Shown here piece by piece: positions 14,594-26,975 of a stretch of DNA of 64,000 nucleotides; position 1 is the stretch's first letter, and the number at the start of each line of letters is the position of its first letter. Source of the stretch: Diplocarpon mali (taxonomy: Eukaryota; Ascomycota; Leotiomycetes; Helotiales; Drepanopezizaceae); the NCBI GenBank assembly GCA_024741835.1, contig JAENRP010000099.1:5996-69995 (forward strand), given 5' to 3'. Position numbers and translations under genes: made by a program. The notes under the pieces were generated by a model, which saw only the letters and a program-made list of their open reading frames with translations, was not told the DNA's origin and made no database searches.

Positions 14594-16367
14594 AGCGAGT
14601 GCAGAGTGTCAAAGACATTAAGATGAAGAGGAGGAGGACGATGGTATCATTATGCATACCAGGAGTCGCTTCTGGCTTGCATTACAGGCGTTCCAACCCG
14701 GCTGCATGGAAGGTGTTTGCATTGCGATACCTATATATGCTTGTGTATCTCACGCCAGCCCACTGAAGGGCCGGTGCTCTCCGCGCTGTGCTGTGTGCTC
14801 TGTGGAATCCAAATACCGCTGGCTTCCTCACACCCCCTGCTTCCCCCACCTGTCTTTGCCTGAGTTTTATCCTCATCCCTATCTATGAACCGTCAAAAAG
14901 AGCCGGGCTTGGGAATGGCAAGGAGTCTGGTCTTGCCCATTCTACTGCCAATCACCGTGATCGCGACTCTTGATCTGGATCTGCTTCCGTGCAGAGAAAC
15001 TATCTATCTATATATATAAATATTTCAGTTTCCTGAGTATGCTTTTCAGACCAAATCTCCTTCCTTCCTTTCCATCATCAATACCTCTCTCCTCTCTTCA
15101 TCTCTCACCAACATTATCAGCAGTCACCAATCTCACTTCTCATTTCCTATCATAACCAGCCCGACTTGCCTTCACGTTCCCGTCTCTTCCCGCCTTGCGA
15201 TCCCAGAAGCCGCTGTTCACCATCTCGAGAAGGTTCCCTATCGACGACCCCTTCTCAATCACACCGAGAATCAAAACAAATACTCTCGCTTAATTTCTAG
15301 GGGTTCAGAGCACCACATCTCCCCGTATCAGTGTGATGCTGCCGAGATACGAACACCGGCTATACCTCGCGCTACGAATCTCCAAGCCGTCAAAGCCGAG
15401 AACCAGAGGCGATCCAACCGATTAAGCGCTTTAGATAAGTCGCGGGCTTCAACTAGCCCTCGTGCGACTCTAGCTGCCACGAGCTGGTTTTTGGCTGTGT
15501 TGGTGAGAGTATCTAGAAAAGGATGGGCTAGCACGTAGCAATGCAACGAGATCAAAGACGTACAATCTCGTATCCATACTGAATCCGTCTCACCCTATTC
15601 CATCCCATTCGCCCAGGAGTCCCCTCCCCTCCCCCCAAATTATCCTCGCAGCTAGAGCATCGAACAATCCAGCATCGCCACGCCAGCCCGCCAGCAGCCA
15701 CTGAGCCGATAACATTGACGTGCTGGTAGTAACACGGGCGGCGTTCGGATCTATCTGGTATCGATTGTGTGATGCAGGGTAAAGTGTGGGGTGTTGGAGA
15801 TGTGATCGAGCTTACCAGCGCATCACGAAGAACGTGCTAGCAGTTCGTGGATGTTGGGACCTAGGATCCAGACCACGGCAGCCGGGTCGGCGCGTCTGAG
15901 CCTGTAGTTGAACCGAGGCTTGAAGGATAACGTGCGGTCAGTGAGGAATAGGGGGTTAAGGGGCTGGAAGGGAATGGAGAGGTTCCAACTGGCTGCGATG
16001 TTGACATAGTGTACACGAGACGCAGGTTCACAGATGCTGTTTGTATCTCTATCAGCATCCTTATGAGCCGGGTCCGGATTTGCAAATACCAAGGCGTCGA
16101 GAAGGAGGATCTAGTTCCCCCCTATAAGTAAATTGGATGTTGTAGGTTGTTTGGTTGGGGATAGTGGCTAGTCCTTGCTTTTACCCATGATCCGTTTTGG
16201 TCGCTGGTGTTTATATATACAAGTACATTGCCCCTCTGCGCCACTCATCCTTTGATCGGGTATGAGATCTGAAGTATCCCAAATGTCGGCTGCCACGAGT
16301 CGCACAGTATACTTTCATACAAGACATAAGTCGCCCTTCAAATCGATTGCACCAGCGTAACTCCGCC
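14594..16367. other. Intergenic region between rrp9 and sad1
   Basis: The region lies between the 3' ends of two converging genes. It contains pyrimidine-rich blocks (about 15040-15160 and 15590-15640) and only short frames without family resemblance. No RNA gene or repeat family was identified. Confidence 0.5.
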
Positions 16368-18023
16368 TCATCTCTTTCCCTTCTTTGCCTCCCTTCTCCG
16401 CTCCCACACCTGCAAATAACTTTCCCCAAGATACAACAGCTCCTTCTGCGTTCTCTCCACAAACAGATCTTGACACACGATCCACTCCTGGCTCCCCTTA
16501 TCAAGCACCTGGCACTTCCACACCTTCCTCTCGCTCGCGCCCGCCGCGCCCTCGACGTCTTCTTTCCCCCTCACAGCCTCGTGCACAATATTCGCCACCA
16601 GATCGTACCAGATCGGCTCGCCCATCGCATGAACTGCCGGGTTCGGCTCGACGTACGGCGCCATATCGAGGTTGCGCGCGTCGAAGGTCACGATGGTCGG
16701 GTTGCGCTCTTCCACGAACTTGTTCTTGCTGAAGCGCTTGATGTGGAAGAGCAAGAACGGGGGTAGCGGGTGGAGAAGGCGGTAGCGTTTGCGCATATTG
16801 AGGTGTTCTTGAGCTTGCCGGCCGTCGTACTTGCTGAGGATGCTCGTGAGTGGGACTTGTGGGATGATGTTCCTCTCCAGTTCATCCTGGAACAGCGGCG
16901 CAGTCGGCAGATCCAACGTCAGGAACATGAAGCGATTGACGTCCGTTTGTACGCTGGCTGCTTCTTCGAACCGTAGCCTGTCCCCGGCGTCGGCTTTCGC
17001 GGTGATGGCTTGAGACTCGACTTTCAGCTTTCCTTGGAATACGCGCTGCACCATGCTGCTGCCAGGCTTCGTCTTACTGCCTCCAAGGCATAGGTGCAGA
17101 TTATTCAGAAACCAGCTCAAGAACTCCACTGGGTCGGACTGTGCCGTTAGCGTAAAGCGCTTGTTGCTCTTGAGCGAGATCTCCTGTAGCAATTCGTGCG
17201 GGCTGACATGGCTCTTGAAGGCGCGCGGATTCCAGATCTTCCTCACCAGAATGGAAAGTCGTTTCACCAACTCCGGGGCGGCAGAGAAGTCCTCCAGCAT
17301 CAGGTAATTGCGCAGCGGGGGGACGTGAGAGAGAGCCTGTACCACGACGTTGAAGTAGTCATTCTCCTTGATATTGTTCATCCCCACGAACCCAGGGCTA
17401 TACTCCTTTCCACCTAACGCCCACGCCTTCCTGCCCTTGCCCTGACGATCCAGCGCCATCACCTCCTCTTTGCTATACCGCGGATCGCTCACGAACTTGA
17501 TATCCTCGAGACTCTTGTTCTTGACCTCGTATCCCTCCGGCAGCACATAGACCTTCTGCGTCTGCATGTTAATGTATACGTGATGCCCAACCTCCAGCGC
17601 GTGGAAATAGGCATGCGATTTTGGCCCTCGGCCCTGATAATACTTTCCACATACTAGACAAGCGTACACGTTGATGTTGGAGAGGGAGACGGAGCACAAT
17701 TTCTCGAAATCGAAGTCTAGCACGCTCCGTTTTATCGTGTCCAGGTAGAGGTCGTCGAAGCCTTCCAAGGGTACGTCTTGTCGCAGCGGCGCTTTGCTTC
17801 TCTCTTCCTCCTCTTCCTCCTCTTCCCCATCTTCATTGCCGTTGCTCGCGACGACTGGAGGGGGTGGCACGTCGGAGAGAGAATGCTGTTCAAAACGCTG
17901 CTGCAAAGGCAGTTCGCTGCCGTTATGCTGCTCGTGGAAATTCCCCACGCGCGACTTTTTGTGCGAGGGCGAGTCCGTGCCGGCGATATCTTCGAGTGCT
18001 TCTGCCGCTTGCCGTTTCGCCAT
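16368..18023 (-). CDS. sad1: Splicing factor Sad1/USP39, catalytically dead ubiquitin-protease fold
   Basis: A single exon encodes 551 residues. Sad1 (human USP39) belongs to the nuclear U4/U6.U5 tri-snRNP and is required for pre-mRNA splicing. The N-terminus is charged, with an acidic Glu run (about residues 60-75) encoded by CTC-rich repeats on the plus strand. A zinc-finger UBP domain follows (about 95-190; YACLVCGKYYQGRG, then HALEVGHHVYIN). The ubiquitin-hydrolase fold begins at PGFVGMNNIKENDYFN. Active family members have Cys where this protein has Asp (about residue 222), as is established for USP39/Sad1, so no protease activity is expected. The C-terminal box (PPFLLFHIKRFSKNKF, YDLVANIVHEA, then QEWIVCQDLFVE) is preserved. 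Length and motif order match fungal Sad1. Confidence 0.95.
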   Translation of the reverse strand: MAKRQAAEALEDIAGTDSPSHKKSRVGNFHEQHNGSELPLQQRFEQHSLSDVPPPPVVASNGNEDGEEEEEEEERSKAPLRQDVPLEGFDDLYLDTIKRSVLDFDFEKLCSVSLSNINVYACLVCGKYYQGRGPKSHAYFHALEVGHHVYINMQTQKVYVLPEGYEVKNKSLEDIKFVSDPRYSKEEVMALDRQGKGRKAWALGGKEYSPGFVGMNNIKENDYFNVVVQALSHVPPLRNYLMLEDFSAAPELVKRLSILVRKIWNPRAFKSHVSPHELLQEISLKSNKRFTLTAQSDPVEFLSWFLNNLHLCLGGSKTKPGSSMVQRVFQGKLKVESQAITAKADAGDRLRFEEAASVQTDVNRFMFLTLDLPTAPLFQDELERNIIPQVPLTSILSKYDGRQAQEHLNMRKRYRLLHPLPPFLLFHIKRFSKNKFVEERNPTIVTFDARNLDMAPYVEPNPAVHAMGEPIWYDLVANIVHEAVRGKEDVEGAAGASERKVWKCQVLDKGSQEWIVCQDLFVERTQKELLYLGESYLQVWERRREAKKGKR

Positions 18024-21000
18024 TGTTATGTTCGAACGGTGGGGAGATTGCGCTGAGGTATTTTGGAGGAATGTTTATTTTTTCGTGCTGCCTCGTCGCG
18101 ATGGGAGCGGGAAACGGGCGGAACGATGAGCGGAGATGTGGGGCGGAGATGTGAAGCGGAAAGCGGAACACTTGACGGACGTTGAGGCCTAAACAGACCT
18201 TCGACTCCCGGTCAGTTTCGAGGAAGCCGGAGTCAACAATGATAATTAATGCTTCCCTGAAAATTAAAAAATTTCGCTGCGGGAAAACTTTCTTTTCATA
18301 TTCACACAACAATCCATTTTATTCGCTCTTATGGAAAAAACTTCTCGCTATGACCGAAGTGCTTGGGAATAACAGGATTTGAATCTTTCCATCACACTTT
18401 ACGACCGGTCAATTTTTTGAGAACGGGTCATATATCGTAGAAGAAGCTTGCATCGAAGTCCTGTAAGAATATTATTAAGAATTTGAACCATCGACACAGC
18501 CAGCAAGACCACCCCTAGGAGAGTACAGGCTATTTGTAAGCGCCGTCTGCTTTCACACGCAATCCATTACTGAAATAAGTAGCAGAACATTGTTGGGATA
18601 GATTCTTCAAACTAAATACTATCAGGCTACCATGGTGTCTGTTTTCATGTTAGAGCGACTTTTATAAGTCATTCCACACTTTAATCGATGGATCACTTTG
18701 CTTGAATTTGTACGCCAAGCTGAAGCACAGCCTTCTTACTACAAACATTCTCTTCGCCCCAACTCTGCTTATACACTACTGTTAATACTTATTTCATATC
18801 TCTATGCAGGTATTTCGCTTCAGATTCTCATCTTCTACTTTTTATTGTTGTTTTGCAACGAGATGTTCTTCGATATACAAAACTCATGACTTCCTTGGAC
18901 TTCAACCTTTGCCATTCTTTTGTGGCCTGAATTTTTTCTCTAGAATCGCACAGTGCCATCTGGAGCTACGACTTGGGAACTCTTGGACGGGGTGCTTGGT
19001 AACGGCACATTATCACTCGCGAAGCGTCGAGCCATGAAGCTCTGCAAGGTCCTAGGAAGTCCTCGGAGAGCCTCTAATACCCGCAGCCGAGTCCTGCAGG
19101 CGAAGAAGCACAGTAGAACGATGGATGTTAGTATCACCAGAGTTGAGACGGAGAAATCCAAGATGTATTCTGAAGGTAACCCTGTAAATCTCATGAGCCA
19201 GGGAGTCTAAGTCTTACGAGTCTAAATGCTGCTTCGAGATTCAGCAGAAGAAGCTGTCCATGTGGTACAGCTTTTGAGTACTTTCTCTTATCCTTGGAAA
19301 TAAAAGGCCTAGGGATTGTAAAAATGACAGTAAAATTCTAAGCACAAGTCTGTACCGAGGTTTGTCTATAGAAGAATATTCTAAACAATATCTATTAGTA
19401 AACAAGCTTTAGTTTTACTCGTAATTTTATAATAATTTGGTATACTACTGATTGGTTTTATAAGTCTGCTATGTAATGATCTGAATATTCAATTATATTA
19501 TAAATATAACGCAAAACTGGTTGAGAGTAATTAGAGATACTGCTCTATCACGTTAGCTGACCCTCCCTGTCTACCAGGGAATACACTTCATCGCTGTACC
19601 ATATTATTCTAACACAGAATTTAGACCTTAAATCTTCGATGTTTTTACACATTCTTCTCTTCCGCATCAGCATATTCTCAGCTAGCATTTAACAGGAACA
19701 GGAACAGCTGCCTTTACGGAATTACTGGTTTACTGCTCGGCAAATTTTTGATAGCATCATTCAGAAGCTCTTACTTAAACCCCTGAAAAGTTTATAGGTT
19801 TGTTTCTTCTTCTTTTCTACTGCGTACTACTGCGTAGATAGTGTCGAAGGTTTAAGTTAGGTAGCTCGGGCTGCCTGGTAGGCAAGCTTCTATTGACATG
19901 GCTCCATCGAAACAAGGGCTCCATTTCGAAGTGATCGAGATATTAATACTCAGCATCTTGGGCGCTAATCCAACGCCCTTGTCGAATTCGAAGCCGGCCT
20001 AGTCTGCCGATCTGGAGCGTGGGTGGAGCAGCGCAGGGAGCAGCTAGCTTGCTGTATTATGTATACCATAGTATATCGAAACAGGGAAGGGAAGTATACC
20101 AAGCAGATTGGAAAGCTTCGCTTCGCATCTCGCATCCTGCATCCGCGGATTCGAAACCTGATTCGAGTACCGGAGCCACTTTTATGATTCTATCGTATGC
20201 ACGGCCTGGTTTACTTCCAGGCGCTACGAAGGGCTGAAGTATATGAAAAATGGCAAATTACATTCACAGACCACGATGATTAGAATGTAAATTGAAACAC
20301 AATACATACCTGACTTGGCATCCTGGTGGGTTTGGAACATCCGTCGTCACATTTACATATGCCTAGATGCTGTGGTAGGTATACTACTGTGTAGTTCCTC
20401 CACCCTAGCGCAGCTCACCTCGATTGGCGAAAAGAGGAGGGAGGTTCATATCGTGCATACGATACACTGTACCCTGTAAAGCAATCACGCCTACGCACTT
20501 TTTTCAATGGGCTGCCAATTTGGGCATATATCTACGGCATCGCATGGACTTTGGCCACATCGAAACTCACTCATGATCCAGGAATCAGAAGTCCACATTT
20601 GCAGCCCGTTGGGAGAAGTGCGTACTGAACACGGCAGCAGGCTCGAATAGCTTGCCCCTCCTCGCCTCTATCCTTCGGCATTCGGCGTGCTACGGGGTTA
20701 CAGCGAGGGGTGGCAAGGCATACAATTGGCCTTACTACGTAGAAAACGTTGGATAGACCGAAATTGATTAAAAAAGAATGAAGAGGAGATAGAAATAAAC
20801 ACCAACATGTTCCGCCAACTCTACGCCGAGGAGCCAATTCGCTGCGGTTGTGAGGCAGACCGAGGTGAGCGGGTGGTAGATAGAGGAGTGCGCTAGCTCG
20901 AGGCATAAGACGTGGAGACCGGCTATTACCCTGAGCGGCAAATACGGGCCGCGCGGGAGTAGCCGATGGAGAGTGGATTTTGCCAACTGTTTTGTTTCGG

Positions 21001-22369
21001 TTAATGAATAGACGAGCGATTGAAGGAGGGGATGAATGAATGCATAGATGGATGGATGGATGAATGCATCGCGGTAGGCTGAGGACTACATCTTAGATTC
21101 CTAAGAGAAGATATCCACGGGGCAGAGGACAATACCTGAGCTGGCGACTGGCGGAGACTGATTTGAACCGTGGATTGTGCTCGTAAAAACATCGATCCAC
21201 GATAGTGACGAGACAAGGCATCATATCATACAAAGATTGCAGCTCATATCGCGCGTGTTTATAGCGACAGGATCCAATCCCACAAGAATCCCATCCACGA
21301 GGTATTACTCCATCACTAATGCCTGATCTCACCGTAACCCTCCAATTCTGCGTAGTACTTACGCCGAGAGCCCATGACGCCATACAGTGGATCCGATCCC
21401 TATATTTGCGGCCCGCTGCCTCCCTCCCTTGCAGTCCCGCCTCCGGCATCCAGAGTCCAATAGCACGACGTCGAGAAGCCGCATCGTACGGTATCGTTCG
21501 AAAGTTATAGGACGACTTCACCTCCCCCCAAACCACATGTGCATGATCTGCAGCTGACTCTGCAGGACCGCCTCTTCCCCTGTGTCGATTAAGCTTTCCA
21601 GATGGTTGGGGGTGAGTACCGCGCTGTGTGCTGTGTATACTTTGTCGCAACAAGAAATGAGACATCAGTCGGCTGCAGAGCGTGGTGTTGCGGCACTGCA
21701 TCAACCTTGAAAGCCCGCTTGACGAAACCGCCCTCCTCAGAACTGGCTCTCGACGGGCCTGATCACAGTATGATACGCCTGTGGCTGGGAGAGTCCTCCC
21801 CAGTATTCCGAGGAGAGCTTTCGTCCCCGGCGGCAGCGGATCCGGTAGGTTCTACTGCATGGTATCGTGACTGGAATGGAATCGAGTCGAATTGTCCGTC
21901 GAGGTGGGTTTCTGGTGACGTGACGTGGATCCAGAGACTGCAGCAGAGCCAGGTACTCGAGCAGAACGCCGAGCATCGTCCGGTATGAGACCTCTGACGT
22001 AGACGCAGCGCCGACAGGAGAAGACCGACAGAACCGAGGCGGCGTGATGGGATGGGACGGCATGGGAAATATGATGCGAGCGTGGGGAGGGGAGGAGGGG
22101 CAGGTGGAGGGGTCGAGTGGGGGTTGAAGTGGGAGAGAGAGGTATATCATCGGCTGGTTCCCTCGGGGCCACCCCAGTTACCCTCGCACATCTGAGATTT
22201 CTTCCATTATTCAGCTTTTTCCTACAAAGAAGCTATTCACATACATACAGACACGATACGACACGGTAGAGCATCAGCAGCAGTCTCGGGACCAGAGCCG
22301 TTCCACATCGAAGAACACAACGCCCATCCTACTCTTCCGGCCCAAGACACCACTTCCACCGCCACAACC
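18024..22369. other. Gene-poor region upstream of the NRPS-like gene
   Basis: Bases 18180-20000 are AT-rich and degenerate-looking. Bases 20000-22200 are nearer 50% GC but contain only unconvincing frames, the longest being 203 codons on the minus strand at 21093-21704 with no family resemblance. Short GGAT/GATG repeats occur at about 21045-21065. The last 200 bases (about 22170-22369) should hold the promoter and leader of the NRPS-like gene. Confidence 0.45.
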
Positions 22370-25300
22370 ATGGGCAGCATCTCCTCCCCCAACAATGATC
22401 AGCACCTCATTCCCGTCCAGATCGACACCCTCGCGGCCACGCGCCCGCAGCAAATCTGCGCCTCCATCCCTCTGTCCTCCTCGACCGACCTGACATACCG
22501 AGACATCACCTACGCCGAGGTAGCGCGCGCCATCAACCGCGCCGCGGGCTGGATCGAGGAGCACCTGGGCAGGTCTGCAGATCGGCAGGAGAGCTTTGCG
22601 ACGCTGGTGTACCTGGGGCCGTTTGACATCAGGTATTTCGTGCTGATGGTTGCGGTTGCGAAAGTAGGGTACAAGGTATGTCTTGTTTGTTTACGTGCTT
22701 GCCGCTTAGGCGAGATTTTGTTCGAGGAGAGGATTCGGATCGGGTGAGGGGATCTGAGGATGAGGTGGATTTGGAGTAGCTCAGACTCAACGGGGATTTC
22801 CTCGCACTGGGCTGGAGTAAGAAGGGTGCTCGCCCTCGTCCTGGTTTCTGTTGTGTTGATGTCAATGCCCTTGAACTAACCTCCACCCCAGCTCCTGCTC
22901 CCCTCCCCCCGCAACAGCCTCCAAGGCCAACTCGACCTCTTCAAAACAACGTCCTGCGTCGCCCTCCTCACCGCAAGCGGCTACCACCTCTCCCCCGACC
23001 TTCTCGGCCAGAGCGGGCTCACCCCGCTCTGCGTCCCCGAGATACCTGAGCTGTTCGCTCCCGGCGACGTGAAGCCGTACCCCTTCACCAAGACCTTCGA
23101 GCAGGCCCGCCTCGATCCCTTCTGCGTGCTGCACACGTCGGGCTCGACGGGCCTCCCGAAGCCGGTCGTGCTGACCCATGGCTGGGGCGCCGTGCTGGAG
23201 GTGCAGGGACGGAGCCAGCCGGTGGATGGGTACGGGAGTCTCTGGAACCATGTGCAGGGGAAGAGGCTGTTCTCTGCGCTGCCGCCCTTTCACGTGAGTT
23301 GAGTCTGATCTCGTTGGTATTTTCTTGGTTGCAGCGCGCTGGTCTGTGGTGCTTTTGCGCCGTGATCTTCTCCTTGCTGGTTTTTGGTCTCGGGTGTTTT
23401 TGACTCTGGGGGTCTTGCGGTGTTAGGTGCGTCGACAACTGGCTAGAGGCGAGAGCTGACTCGAAATATCTGCCAGGCCGCCGGGATCATTGTCGGCCTC
23501 CTGATGCCGTTGTGGTATGAAGTGGCGACGGTCTGGGCGCCCTCGAACCGGCCCCTGAGTACTGTCCTGGTGGAAGAGGTGCTGGGTGCCACCCAGGTCG
23601 ACGTGCTCTTCTCCGCGCCGAGCATCCTCGAGGACATGATCCAGTCGCCGGAATCGTTCGAGAAGCTCAAGAAGCTGTATGCCGTGGGCTTTGGCGGAGG
23701 TACGTACCACGGCCAGCCCTGTCGCTGCGCTGGACATGTTGTTGTGGCCGAGCTGACCCCCCCTCGCAGCTCCTCTCGATCCCAAGCTGGGCGACCAGCT
23801 GTGCAAGTACACCAAGATCCTCAACATGCTGGGCTCCACCGAGTCCTGCTCGTCGCCGCTGTACGACACGGACCCCGAGGACTGGGCGTACTTCCACTTC
23901 AGCCCTGGTCACCAGGGCATCGAGTTCCGGCCGCTGGGCGACGGCACGTACGAGCAGGTCTACACCCGCCATCCCACCACCGACGACTACCTGGCCACCT
24001 GGTCGACCTTCCCGGAGAAGAACGAGTACGCGCCGCACGACCTGTACGTGAAGCACCCGACCAAGGCCAACCTGTGGAAGTACATCGGCCGGATCGACGA
24101 CCTCATCGTGCTGAGCAATGGCGAGAAGTTCAACTCGGCCGACCTGGAGGGCTTCCTGAGCCACCACCCCAAGGTCCGCGGCGCCCTGATCGTCGGCCAG
24201 TCGCGCTTCTGCCCGGGCGCCATCGTCGAGCTGGACAGCGCCTTTGCGGCCTCTCTGTCTCCCGAAGAGAAAGCCCGCTTCCTGGAAGACGAGCTCTGGC
24301 CGTACGTCCAAGAGGCGAACGCGCGCGCCCCCGCTCACGGCCAGCTCAGCCTCGACAAGATCATCCTGGCCTCGCCCGACAAGCCCTTCCCACGCGCGGG
24401 CAAGGGGACAGTGCAGAAGGCCGCGGCCGCGCAGCTGTACGCGCCCGAGATCGAGAAGCTGTACGAGCGCAGCGAGGACGACGAGGCGGATCTGCGCGGT
24501 TTGCCCAAGATCGCCGTGGGCGGTGCGCCCGCGCCGGAGTTGCAGGCCCAGCTGGCCAGAGTGGTGGGCGCGGTCTTCAAATGCCCTCACGAGCTCCAAG
24601 CCGACGAGGACTTCTTCGCCGCCGGCATGGACTCGCTGCACGTGATGGGGGTCGTCAAGGCGCTCAAGACATGTCTGTCGGACGTCCCCAGCGAGCTGAT
24701 CAGCACCCGCCTCATCTACAGCAGTCCCACGCTGGCGTCGCTCGCGAATGCGCTGCAGCTCGCAGCCTCGGGCGATGTAGGTCGTGCCAAGTCACGTGAG
24801 CAGGCCATGGAAGAAGTGCTCGCGGCTGCAGAGCAACAGCTGTTGCCCCGGGAGACGGTTTTGTTGACAGGAAGCACGGGCTCGCTTGGCTCGTACCTCC
24901 TGCACACCCTGCTGGTCTCGCCGCGGGTTGCAAAGATCTACTGCCTCAACCGCCGGCCGGACGCCGAAACGGTGCAGCAGAAGTCGAATGCCGAGAAGGG
25001 GCTGGTGGCCGACTGGGGGGAGAAGGTTGACTTCGTGCACGCGGATCTCAGCAAGAATCAGCTGGCCCTCGACCAGGACGTGTATGCGCGGCTGCAGAAG
25101 GAGGTGACGTCGATTATCCGTAAGTCTTCTCGGTCCCATCTCTTCCCATCTCGCACAAGCCCATATCCTCCTAGTCTGTACAAGACCCCGAGGTAAGATG
25201 CTTCACCCGGCGACGCCAGCCTGGGTCTCGCATCGAACCCCCCGTCCTCCCGCTACAATGGATCTCAGCCCTCCACAAATCCTCGTCCACCAGCCGAGAA

Positions 25301-26367
25301 AGTCAACAACCCAACGCTGACCCTCCACAGACAACCAGTGGCGCGTCGACTTCAACGTCGCCCTCTCCAGCTTCCAGCCCCAGATCACCGGCACCCTGCA
25401 CCTCATCCAGCTGTCGGCCTCCTCTCCTCGCTCGCCGCCGATCTTCTTCACGTCGAGCATCGGCACGCTGGGCAACTGGCTGGCCAAGCACCCGAACGCC
25501 AGCATCCCCGAGACGGCCCTGACCGACCCGACCATCCCGCTGGCGCAGGGCTACAGCGAGTCCAAGTGGATCTGCGAGCGGCTGCTCGACGCCGCGGGCG
25601 CCAAAGCCGGCGTGAAGAGCTCGGTCTTGAGGGTCGGCCAGATTGCCGGGCCCGTGGAGACTGGGCTGGGGGGAAGGTGGAGCAAGGCGGAGTGGCTGCC
25701 TTCGGTGAGTCGAGCTCTTTGTTTTCGTGCTCGTCGTCTCTTTTCAATCCCTCCTCCCCTCGCTCCGCTCCTCACTGCGTTCCTCGCGTCCCTCCTCCGT
25801 CACCCCTCACGCCTCACCTACCCACCGCCCCATAAGCAGCAAACAAACTACCTCCCCCACAAGACTAACCTCTCCCCTCAGATCATCGCCAGTTCCAAGT
25901 ACCTCCGCGCCCTCCCGGCCACCCTCGGCTCCCAAGACCGCATCTCCTGGATCCCGGTCGATCTCCTCGCTCAAATCATCGTCGACCTCTTGCTCTCCCC
26001 CTCTCCCGCCCCCGGCCCAACATCCTACTACCACCTCGAGAACCCCCACTCGGGCACCTGGTCCTCCCTCATCCCCACCATCCTCTCCTTCTACGCGTCC
26101 CCCTCCCAGACCCCGCCGACCAAGCTCTCCGTCGTCCCCTTCACCGAATGGGTCTCCCTGCTCGAAGCCAGCGCCCGCGACGCCGACGCCGACGTCGAAC
26201 ACAACCCCGGCATCAAGCTGCTGGACTTCTACAAGGAGGCGTCGCAGAGCGCGGCCAGCCCGAAGCTGGAGACGGAGAATACGGAGAAGGGGAGCGCCAC
26301 CATGAGGGGTCTGAAGGCGGTGGGCGGCGAGTGGATGGCGACGTGGTTGGCGCAGTGGGCGTTTTGA
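22370..26367 (+). CDS. NRPS-like adenylate-forming reductase (A-T-R architecture)
   Basis: Six exons: 22370-22675, 22892-23293, 23477-23699, 23770-25119, 25331-25704 and 25882-26367, giving 1046 residues. Domains in order are as follows. An adenylation domain (residues about 20-560) carries the AMP-binding loop HTSGSTGLPKPV near residue 185, NMLGSTESCSSPL, and the hinge-like YIGRIDDLIVLSNGEKFN. A thiolation domain has the phosphopantetheine serine in AAGMDSLHVM (about residue 597). A thioester reductase domain has the NAD(P) motif LLTGSTGSLGSYL (about 674) and the YSESK catalytic motif (about 836). There is no condensation domain. Such enzymes activate a carboxylic acid, load it on the carrier and release it reductively as aldehyde or alcohol. 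The substrate cannot be read from the sequence. No other biosynthetic gene lies beside it. It is shorter than Lys2 alpha-aminoadipate reductase, and I favour a secondary-metabolism role. Confidence 0.9.
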
Positions 26368-26975
26368 GATCACGGTGGGGGGGGAGCTTGTACTTGGCTG
26401 AAATTCATACTGGGATTTGGATTGAAATAGTGAGTCGGGACTTGGAGTTGAAATTGAGTGGAGTTGTGACTTTATCTGCTGGCGCTGGGGTGTCATGGAA
26501 GGAGGGGACAACAAATAAAATGAGATGAAGTATATATATATATATATACACATCTCTATATCTACATCTCTAAATACATATATACATATATTGTACAGGG
26601 TTAAAAACGTCGGAATCATGTGATTGGACGTCACCAGACTAGCACAAGTCGATTGAGGAATATAGTCTATAGTGTACCTTAGAAGACCAACCAACGCCTG
26701 GTCGGGGAACACCCGACGGTGAGCCCTCTCAGCGGGCGGATCAAGGAGATTTTCGGCAAGCTACTAATCTTAGATTTTGATGGGATTTGGGATTTTGAAG
26801 GCCCAGGGCCCTCGGCGGCAAGCTGGGGCCTCTCATCCGCACTTGTTGCTTCCAAGCTACTTTCTTCCAGATCTCAGTACAGCGGGGCATCGATGGGTGT
26901 ACCTGGCCGGCTCACGTCTCGACGTCCACTCGCTGTTCATGACATGGCCAGAGCAGCCCGAGTCTTCACTGATTC
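26368..26975. other. Intergenic spacer with TA microsatellite
   Basis: The spacer lies between converging genes. A TATATA run occurs at about 26531-26548 with further TACATA/TATACA repeats up to about 26595. No open frame here is supported. It presumably contains both 3' untranslated regions. Confidence 0.5.

Noticed and set aside
21093..21704. 203-codon minus-strand open frame
   Set aside because: Composition looks random, no domain or start context, no splice partners. Could not be supported as a gene.
23667..24641. 324-codon minus-strand open frame
   Set aside because: Antisense to the NRPS-like adenylation and carrier domains. High GC content produces long shadow frames here.
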